Below are positions 15,218 to 20,069 of a DNA stretch of 20,069 nt, piece after piece; positions within the stretch are counted from its first letter, which is position 1, and every line of letters starts with the position of its first letter. The notes under the pieces were generated by a model. That model did no database searches. It was not told the DNA's origin and worked only from the letters and a program-made list of their open reading frames with translations. The DNA is taken from assembly GCA_002353525.1 (NCBI GenBank), contig DEJV01000022.1:351-20419 (forward strand), written 5' to 3'. Made by a program: the position numbers and the translations under genes. The stretch is from Prevotella sp. UBA2739. Lineage in GTDB: Bacteria > Bacteroidota > Bacteroidia > Bacteroidales > Bacteroidaceae.

Positions 15218-17389
15218 ATGAAGAGACTTTATGTAGCGTTACTAGCGGTGGTCATCACACTTACCGCTGCTGCCATTCCCGCCAAGCGGGGACAATGGCG
15301 AACCATCACACTGGCCGACGGAACGACGGTCCGTGTGGAAATGCGTGGCGATGAGCACCTGCGTTATTGGCAGGATGCCAGCGGAAACGTATATCAAGAG
15401 AATACCGAAACAGGGAGATATGAGCTGAAAAAGCTCGATGAAATGGTGAAAAAAAGCGCCAAACGCCGACAGCAAGTGCGCCGTTTGCAACAGTCGCGCC
15501 GTGAGCAGGCAGCCAAGCGCAATGCCACCTTCCAAGGAACAAAACGGGGATTGATTATACTGGCACAGTTTTCCGACTTGAAATTCCTCGAGGGCCACGA
15601 CAAAGCCCTCTACCAGCGTATTGCCAACGAGCGCGGATTCACCAACGAGATGGGATTCCAAGGCAGCGTGAAAGACTATTTCATCGACCAAAGCGAGGGA
15701 CAGTTTGAGCTCGACTTCGATGTGGTGGGACCAGTGACGTTAAGCCGCGGCTATGCCTATTACGGTAAGAACGTGACAACCATATACGACGGAGAAGAGT
15801 ATGTCGAAGATGACAAGCCGGGTGAGATGATCTACGAGGCCGTATCGCTGGCAAAAGACAGCATCGACAACTTCAGCCTGTACGACTGGGCTAAAGATGG
15901 CGAGGTGGACCAGGTGTTTGTGGTTTATGCCGGTGTGGGTGAGGCGCAGAACAAATCGGAGCCCAATACTGTATGGCCCCATATGTGGGATCTCTACGAT
16001 GCTTACGGCAAAACACTCACCATCAATGGCGTCACAGTAAACACCTATGCCTGCAGCTCAGAGCTGAGCACGGGCTCAAACATCGATGGAATCGGCACTA
16101 TTTGCCATGAATTCTCACATTGCATGGGCTTTCCCGACCTCTACGACACGGGGGATGAAGGCAATTTTGGCATGTCATCATGGAGCCTCATGGACTATGG
16201 AAGTTACAACGGTGACGCGTTTGTGCCCTGTGGATATACCAGCTATGAGCGCATGGTATGCGGATGGAAAACACCCATCGAACTGACCGAAGACACCAAT
16301 GTCACCGACATGAAGGCCATCAACGAAGGTGGCAACACCTACATTATATATAATGGGGGTAACCACAATGAGTATTATTTGCTTGAAAACCGCCAGCAGA
16401 AGGGCTGGGACAGTGAACTGCCGGGCCACGGACTGCTTGTGATGCACGTCGACTACGATGCTAGCGTGTGGTACAACAACGAGGTGAACAACGACAGCAA
16501 ACGCCAGCGGTGCACCATCTTCCATGCCGACAATAATGACAGTGATTCTTGGTACGGCATGCGAGGTGACCCCTACCCCTATAATGGCAACGACAGTCTG
16601 ACCAACTTGTCAAAACCTGCCGCCAGCCTTTATAATGCCAACAGCGACGGCACCTATTACATGAACCGTGGCATACGCGATATTAAGGAAAGCAGCGAAG
16701 GCATCATCTCGTTCCGCATGACTATAGATCCGTCAAGAACGACTGGCGGTGGCGATACACCTTCAGGAGGTGGTGACACACCTGCTGACGGTGTCCTCTT
16801 CTATGAGTCGTTCGACCAGTGTAATGGCACGGGAGGAAATGATGGTAAATGGGATAATATTAAAGAATATCCTATTATTATTACAGATAACAAAGAATGG
16901 ACCTCTAATAAAAGTGCTAGTGGTAACAAATGTGCACGCATAGGTTCTAGTAGTAGTTATGGAATAATTACTACTCCAGAAATCAGTATTATTAGCGAAT
17001 GCACATTAACTTTTAAGGCTGCACCATGGGGAAAAGAAGATAATTTCATATATATTGATTTCGCAGAGGAATATAACAATTGTTCTCTTTCAGAAACCAT
17101 ATTAGACCCTATGGAGAAGTATAAATGGAATGATTATTCAATAACCATAAAAGGGTCTGGACGTGTAAAGATTAAGTTTAGGTCCAACAAAGACCGTTTC
17201 TTCCTTGACGAGGTGAAGATTGTGCTGAAAGACTGTGGCGAAACAGCCATCAAAGAGGTAAAAGCCATAGACAAAAAACGCTCGTCAAACGGCATTTACA
17301 GCCTCGACGGACGTTACATGGGCACCGACCCCAATGTCCTGCAACCTGGCATTTACATCATGAATGGCCGGAAAATCTTATCTAAGTGA
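15218..17389 (+). CDS. Secreted M6-family metalloprotease with sorting-type C-terminus
   Basis: A 723-residue protein with an N-terminal signal peptide (charged MKR, hydrophobic VALLAVVITLTAAA, likely cleaved near residue 19-21). An N-terminal region containing YWQDASGNVYQ, common in these proteases, precedes the catalytic domain. There HEFSHCMGFPDLYD supplies the zinc ligands (His297, His301 and probably Asp307) and catalytic Glu298, the M6/immune-inhibitor-A pattern. A Gly/Thr/Asp/Pro linker (TTGGGDTPSGGGDTP, about 508-522) leads to a beta-rich, adhesin-like domain. The last ~35 residues (IYSLDGRYMG, then LQPGIYIMNGRKILSK) resemble a divergent type IX sorting domain. The likely role is extracellular proteolysis. 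DNA for residues about 541-657 is much more AT-rich than the rest. It starts 27 bases after sufS without a visible promoter. The TGA stop lies inside the first AGTGACA repeat. Confidence 0.9.
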   Translation: MKRLYVALLAVVITLTAAAIPAKRGQWRTITLADGTTVRVEMRGDEHLRYWQDASGNVYQENTETGRYELKKLDEMVKKSAKRRQQVRRLQQSRREQAAKRNATFQGTKRGLIILAQFSDLKFLEGHDKALYQRIANERGFTNEMGFQGSVKDYFIDQSEGQFELDFDVVGPVTLSRGYAYYGKNVTTIYDGEEYVEDDKPGEMIYEAVSLAKDSIDNFSLYDWAKDGEVDQVFVVYAGVGEAQNKSEPNTVWPHMWDLYDAYGKTLTINGVTVNTYACSSELSTGSNIDGIGTICHEFSHCMGFPDLYDTGDEGNFGMSSWSLMDYGSYNGDAFVPCGYTSYERMVCGWKTPIELTEDTNVTDMKAINEGGNTYIIYNGGNHNEYYLLENRQQKGWDSELPGHGLLVMHVDYDASVWYNNEVNNDSKRQRCTIFHADNNDSDSWYGMRGDPYPYNGNDSLTNLSKPAASLYNANSDGTYYMNRGIRDIKESSEGIISFRMTIDPSRTTGGGDTPSGGGDTPADGVLFYESFDQCNGTGGNDGKWDNIKEYPIIITDNKEWTSNKSASGNKCARIGSSSSYGIITTPEISIISECTLTFKAAPWGKEDNFIYIDFAEEYNNCSLSETILDPMEKYKWNDYSITIKGSGRVKIKFRSNKDRFFLDEVKIVLKDCGETAIKEVKAIDKKRSSNGIYSLDGRYMGTDPNVLQPGIYIMNGRKILSK

Positions 17390-17487
17390 CAAGTGACAAG
17401 TGACAAGTGACAAGTGTGATTACTCCATCTGGATAGTACTTCTCACTTGTCACTTATCACTTTGTCACTTAGAAAAGTTTGTCACTT
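17385..17487. repeat. Inverted AGTGACA heptamer arrays between convergent genes
   Basis: The left arm is four perfect AGTGACA units (17385-17412) plus AGTG. The right arm (17444-17487) carries less regular complements (CACTTGT, CACTTAT and others). A perfect 12-base inverted pair is 17405-17416 with 17444-17455, around a 27-base loop. The protease TGA (17387-17389) is in the first left unit, and the TGA of the minus-strand gene (17482-17484) is in the outermost right unit. The structure could terminate transcription from both sides. Confidence 0.88.
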
Positions 17488-17826
17488 ATTCATTGCCTGC
17501 TTGCATATTTTTACGGCTGTCACAAACCATGCGGCAAACAGCATGCGCAGCAACAAAGGGCACTCTACGGGGAATGCCACCATCAGGAATGCCAGTTGTG
17601 CGTGCAACAGATGCCATGTCTGCCTACGGTTCACGGGGCGCTCAAGCACATCTGCGTAATATCTGCCTAACTGTCCGACCACTCCGTTTTCACCTATAAC
17701 CAGTTCTACAGCACTGATGGCGGCACGACGGATGCCACCAAAAAGATTCTTCACTGCAGTTGAGATGCTTCTTGTCTCAACCATGTTCATTGCGATAGTC
17801 ATGTTCTTATTCATATTTTTATTCAT
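17482..17826 (-). CDS. Hypothetical small membrane protein
   Basis: A 114-residue frame on the minus strand. I do not recognise a family. The N-terminus has repeated Met-Asn-Lys (MNKNMNKNM). A middle part contains VKNLFGGIRRAAISAVELVIGENG, and a C-terminal hydrophobic stretch (about residues 80-108, LLHAQLAFLMVAFPVECPLLLRMLFAAWFV) could form one or two membrane segments. Codon choice looks like its neighbours, and no other frame explains this 345-base interval. The gene is convergent with the protease and divergent from rnhB, sharing a 108-base upstream region. Its stop codon forms part of the heptamer array, mirroring the protease stop. An alternative start at the second or third Met cannot be excluded. 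That it is a real gene is likely but not proven. Confidence 0.65.
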   Translation of the reverse strand: MNKNMNKNMTIAMNMVETRSISTAVKNLFGGIRRAAISAVELVIGENGVVGQLGRYYADVLERPVNRRQTWHLLHAQLAFLMVAFPVECPLLLRMLFAAWFVTAVKICKQAMNK

Positions 17827-17934
17827 TTATTTGTTTCTGACCGCAAAATAAAGTAGGTTATGTGCACAATAAGTTCACAAATTCGACGTTATATGTTAAA
17901 ATCGCCGGAATTTAAAATTATTTAACTATAACAG

Positions 17935-18573
17935 ATGCTAGCAAGTCATTATTACGAAGGGAAGATAGAGGCAGGATGCGACGAAGCCGGACGTGGTTGT
18001 CTGGCAGGAAGTGTCTATGCTGCTGCCGTCATCTTTCCTGAAGACTATCAGAACGACGAGTTGAACGACTCGAAACAGCTCACCGACCACAAGCGCCACC
18101 AGTTGCGTGCCATCATCGAGCGCGACGCCATTGCGTGGGCCGTCGGCATTATCACACCCGAGGAAATCGACAAAATCAACATCCTCAACGCCAGCTTTCT
18201 GGCCATGCACCGTGCACTAGACCAGCTCAGCGTGCGCCCGGAAGCCATCATCGTAGACGGCAACCGGTTCAAGCCCTATGTAGAGAAACAAGCGGATGAA
18301 GGTGCAGCGGCACGTCCCCTACCCCACACCTGCATTGTGAAAGGCGACGCCAAATACCTCTCTATAGCCGCCGCCAGCATCCTGGCCAAGACCTATCGCG
18401 ACGACTACATGGACCAGCTGGCCGAGGAATATCCGCAATACGACTGGAAGAGCAACAAAGGCTACCCTACGCGCAAGCACCGCGAGGCCATCCGCCAGTA
18501 TGGCACAACGCCCTACCACCGCATGAGCTACAACCTGCTGCCTGCCGAAGAGCTCTCCCTCCCCTTCGAATAA
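17935..18573 (+). CDS. rnhB: Ribonuclease HII
   Basis: A 212-residue cytoplasmic endonuclease that cuts RNA in RNA-DNA hybrids and at single ribonucleotides in DNA. The first catalytic pair is Asp16-Glu17 in GCDEAGRGCLAG. It is followed by NDSKQLTDHKR, the second Asp in IVDGNRF, and SIAAASILAKTYRDDYM carrying the last catalytic Asp. NKGYPTRKHREAIRQYG is the usual C-terminal family block. Length is normal, and the ATG at 17935 gives the expected short N-terminal lead. The 108-base region shared with the divergent small gene should contain its promoter, but I could not identify a convincing one. The WYL regulator follows after 48 bases, most of it TATCAAT repeats. Confidence 0.97.
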   Translation: MLASHYYEGKIEAGCDEAGRGCLAGSVYAAAVIFPEDYQNDELNDSKQLTDHKRHQLRAIIERDAIAWAVGIITPEEIDKINILNASFLAMHRALDQLSVRPEAIIVDGNRFKPYVEKQADEGAAARPLPHTCIVKGDAKYLSIAAASILAKTYRDDYMDQLAEEYPQYDWKSNKGYPTRKHREAIRQYGTTPYHRMSYNLLPAEELSLPFE

Positions 18574-18581
18574 CCAGCAAT

Positions 18582-18609
18582 TATCAATTTTCAATTATCA
18601 ATTATCAAT
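18582..18609 (-). repeat. Four heptamers between rnhB and the WYL gene
   Basis: Units TATCAAT, TTTCAAT, TATCAAT, TATCAAT in strict 7-base phase; on the minus strand these read ATTGATA, the same family as in the suf spacers. Here the orientation relative to the flanking genes is opposite to that in suf. Confidence 0.88.
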
Positions 18610-18621
18610 TAACATAAGCCA

Positions 18622-19530
18622 TTGCGCCACGACAAGCTTGAGCGGGAGTTGCAGATGCTCCTGATGCTCACCGAAAACCACGACTACTCGTTAGAACAAG
18701 TCTGCGACAAATTAGACATTTCGCGTCGGAACTTCTATTACTATGTGGAGTTCTTCCGCGACTGTGGCTTTATAGTCGAGAAGCATGGCCGATATTATCG
18801 CATTCGTCGCGAGTCGCCATTCTTTGCCCGCCTCATCGACACCGTCACATTCACCGAGGACGAGGCCGTCACCATGAGGCAGCTGCTCGACACCGTGGAC
18901 AAGAAGAATGCCGTTGTTGACAAGATTAAACAAAAGCTGGAGCGGTTCTACGACATGGAAATCCTCTCCAACAAAGAGCTGCGGCAGCGCACCAGCCACA
19001 ATGTCAGCGTGCTCTACGACGCCATTAAGTTCAAGCAGCTGGCAGTGCTGAAGAACTACTCATCGCCACATGGCCGGTCGCAGAAGAACCGTATGGTAGA
19101 GCCTTTCCTGCTGATGAACAACAATAATGAGGTGCGCTGCTATGAGCCCGAAAGTGGAATGAACAAAACCTTCAAGCTCTCGCGTATGGAGGATGTGGAG
19201 CTGCTCGACATCAAATGGAGTCATGAGCATGAGCACCGCCGCATGTACACCGACATTTTCATGTTCAGCAGCGAGGAGCAGTTGCCCATCTCCATGCGTA
19301 TGGGGCGACTGGCCTATAACATTCTGAGAGAAGAGTATCCTACGGCCGCGAAATACATCACGCCCGATGGCGACGACCACTGGCTGCTCGCCATGCCCGT
19401 ATGCAGTTATGTAGGCATCACTCGCTTCGTACTGGGTTTGTTCGAAGACATCGAAGTGCTGGGCAGCGATGAGTTCATTGCCTACCTGCACGACAAAATA
19501 AAATTGTTGAGCAACTACATAAATAAGTAA
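18622..19530 (+). CDS. WYL-domain transcriptional regulator
   Basis: A 302-residue protein with an N-terminal winged helix-turn-helix (about residues 8-65, YSLEQVCDKLDISRRNFYYY), a central WYL-type ligand-binding domain (about 130-200, with the NRMVEPFLLMNNNNEVRCY block) and a C-terminal WCX-like extension. Such proteins are usually transcriptional regulators, some responding to nucleic acids or small ligands. The target here is unknown. The start is a problem: an in-frame TAA lies at 18610-18612 and no ATG follows until codon 12 (18655). I use the TTG at 18622, because LRHDKLERELQMLLMLTENH matches the N-terminus I expect for Bacteroidota members. The bases ATTGCGC there could be an ATG disturbed by one inserted T. 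It is probably co-transcribed with rnhB. Confidence 0.88.
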   Translation: MRHDKLERELQMLLMLTENHDYSLEQVCDKLDISRRNFYYYVEFFRDCGFIVEKHGRYYRIRRESPFFARLIDTVTFTEDEAVTMRQLLDTVDKKNAVVDKIKQKLERFYDMEILSNKELRQRTSHNVSVLYDAIKFKQLAVLKNYSSPHGRSQKNRMVEPFLLMNNNNEVRCYEPESGMNKTFKLSRMEDVELLDIKWSHEHEHRRMYTDIFMFSSEEQLPISMRMGRLAYNILREEYPTAAKYITPDGDDHWLLAMPVCSYVGITRFVLGLFEDIEVLGSDEFIAYLHDKIKLLSNYINK

Positions 19531-19553
19531 GTGCGAGATGCAACCAACCTAAG

Positions 19554-19606
19554 TGGTAGTTTGGTACGTTGTAACTGGTAGTTTGGTACGTTGTAACTGG
19601 TAGTTT
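19554..19606 (+). repeat. 22-base tandem direct repeat after the WYL gene
   Basis: Two perfect copies of a 22-base unit (19554-19575 and 19576-19597, starting TGGTAGTTTGG and ending GTTGTAAC). A third partial copy follows, starting TGGTAGTTT at 19598. The repeat begins 24 bases after the stop codon. Confidence 0.92.
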
Positions 19607-19787
19607 AGACCCACCTAATTTTTGTCATGCTACGCGTCAAGATGGCTTTGCAGATGTTGGAAAAGGGAAAGATGCTTTTTGCGACACGTAAATATGGTGC
19701 TTGCGCTGGCTAAACATATCGTTTACGAACGGTAAACATGTCTTCCAGAAACGTAGAATAGCCCTTTGACATCGAAAAATAGAAAAA
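19607..19787. other. Non-coding stretch with a small inverted repeat
   Basis: Part of the 470-base gap between the WYL gene and the right-edge gene. GTTTAC (19721-19726) and GTAAAC (19732-19737) form a short inverted repeat around GAACG. Only short frames occur on either strand, none with recognisable protein features. It may be a degraded gene or a structured RNA region; I cannot assign it. Confidence 0.4.
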
Positions 19788-19829
19788 CAGTAACCGAGGG
19801 TACGAGCGTAAAGCCCCCCTCGGTTACTG
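19788..19829 (-). terminator. Intrinsic terminator for minus-strand transcription
   Basis: CAGTAACCGAGGG (19788-19800) and CCCTCGGTTACTG (19817-19829) form a perfect 13-pair stem with a 16-base loop. Read on the minus strand, the stem is followed by TTTTTC, so it would stop transcripts of the gene entering from the right edge, about 170 bases after its stop codon. Confidence 0.75.
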
Positions 19830-19830
19830 A

Positions 19831-19858
19831 ACAATGACCGCGTTGCGGTCTATATTGT
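19831..19858. repeat. Second hairpin beside the terminator
   Basis: GACCGC (19836-19841) pairs with GCGGTC (19845-19850) over a 3-base loop, extended by ACAAT/ATTGT (19831-19835, 19854-19858) across a 3-base bulge. It is one base from the terminator stem. Confidence 0.6.
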
Positions 19859-19862
19859 GCCT

Positions 19863-19888
19863 CGGATTCACACGGAGACACACAGAGG
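19863..19888 (-). repeat. 26-base dispersed repeat, copy 2
   Basis: Reverse complement of the element at 12442-12467, with 23 of 26 positions matching. As in copy 1, it lies downstream of ATTGAnA-type heptamers and in the same orientation relative to the gene whose 3' end it follows. Confidence 0.8.
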
Positions 19889-19897
19889 AATGATAAT

Positions 19898-19976
19898 TGT
19901 CAATTATCCATTATCCATTGGATAAGGCCCGTTAGGCAAATTATCAATTGTCAATTATCAATTATCAATTATCAAT
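19898..19976 (-). repeat. Heptamer arrays downstream of the right-edge gene
   Basis: Two blocks in 7-base phase. One is TGTCAAT, TATCCAT, TATCCAT (19898-19918). The other is TATCAAT, TGTCAAT, then TATCAAT three times (19942-19976). They read ATTGATA/ATTGACA on the minus strand. Between them lies GGATAAGGCCCGTTAGGC, with a GGCC/GGC palindromic core similar in place to the GGCTACGCC core at 10123-10131. Confidence 0.88.
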
Positions 19977-20000
19977 TTCCGAACGTCCTCCATTCCCAAT

Positions 20001-20069
20001 TTACTTGACTACCTTCTTGCCCCCAACGATGTAAACACCACTTGGCAGGGCATTGATGTCATTACCCAC
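20001..20069 (-). CDS. C-terminal end of a protein with sorting-type tail (partial)
   Basis: On the minus strand the window edge is in frame for 22 codons before TAA (20001-20003), reading VGNDINALPSGVYIVGGKKVVK. The pattern L-P-S-G-V-Y-I-V-x-G-x-K-x-x-K closely parallels the protease end LQPGIYIMNGRKILSK in this window. This is the typical end of Bacteroidota proteins with a type IX-like C-terminal sorting domain, so it is probably the end of a secreted or surface protein. Nothing can be said about the rest. A terminator-like hairpin and heptamer arrays lie downstream of it, which supports a real gene 3' end. Confidence 0.75.
   Translation of the reverse strand: MGNDINALPSGVYIVGGKKVVK

Noticed and set aside
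17482..17699. Short plus-strand frames opposite the small hypothetical gene
   Set aside because: The minus-strand frame is longer, spans the interval and has coherent hydrophobic structure; the plus frames lack any recognisable pattern.
17843..17851. Minus-strand TTATTTTGC as a promoter -7 box for the small hypothetical gene
   Set aside because: It differs from TAnnTTTG at a key base, and the nearest TTTG upstream is about 26 bases away, outside the usual spacing.
19637..19834. A 65-codon minus-strand frame in the gap after the WYL gene
   Set aside because: It runs into the terminator stem, has a mixed composition with no domain, and no promoter or ribosome site is visible. It may be a remnant but is not supportable as a gene.

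Overview
The window looks like a chromosomal stretch from a Bacteroidales bacterium, most likely a Prevotella-like member of the Prevotellaceae. This rests on several signs. There are two promoters of the Bacteroidota type (TAnnTTTG about 20 bases after a TTTG-like box). Leaders are A-rich and mostly lack a Shine-Dalgarno sequence. SecD and SecF are fused into one protein. The suf order is B-C-D-S. One secreted protease, and a second protein cut by the right edge, end in C-terminal tails resembling type IX secretion sorting signals. No tRNA, rRNA, CRISPR array, prophage or transposase was seen.

Layout, left to right. 1-1886: the end of a rhomboid intramembrane protease gene, overlapping by one base a membrane-anchored endonuclease/exonuclease/phosphatase-family gene. 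1926-5160: a promoter, a leader hairpin, secDF and an intrinsic terminator. 5286-10088: a promoter, a terminator-like leader hairpin and the classical rimP-nusA-infB translation/transcription cluster. 10177-15190: sufB-sufC-sufD-sufS for iron-sulfur cluster assembly. 15218-17389: a secreted M6-family metalloprotease. 17482-17826 (minus): a small hypothetical membrane protein. 17935-19530: rnhB (ribonuclease HII) and a WYL-domain transcriptional regulator. 19531-20000: a structured non-coding stretch. 20001-20069 (minus): the last codons of another protein with a sorting-type tail.

Most genes are housekeeping. SecDF drives the late steps of Sec export, needed for secreted proteins such as the protease. 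RimP, NusA and IF-2 link ribosome assembly, transcription elongation and translation initiation. SufBCDS builds Fe-S clusters from cysteine sulfur supplied by SufS.

The unusual part is the DNA between genes. Nearly every spacer from infB onward is made of short tandem units with a strict 7-base period (ATTGAnA, ATTATGn, AGTGACA or their complements), or in one case a 10-base period (AATCCTAGAn). These arrays begin at the stop codon of one gene and often run into the start codon of the next. Two are arranged as inverted arms: one contains the sufB start codon, the other lies between two convergent stop codons. A 26-base dispersed sequence occurs twice beside such arrays. These stop- and start-anchored arrays are the best candidate here for something not yet described.
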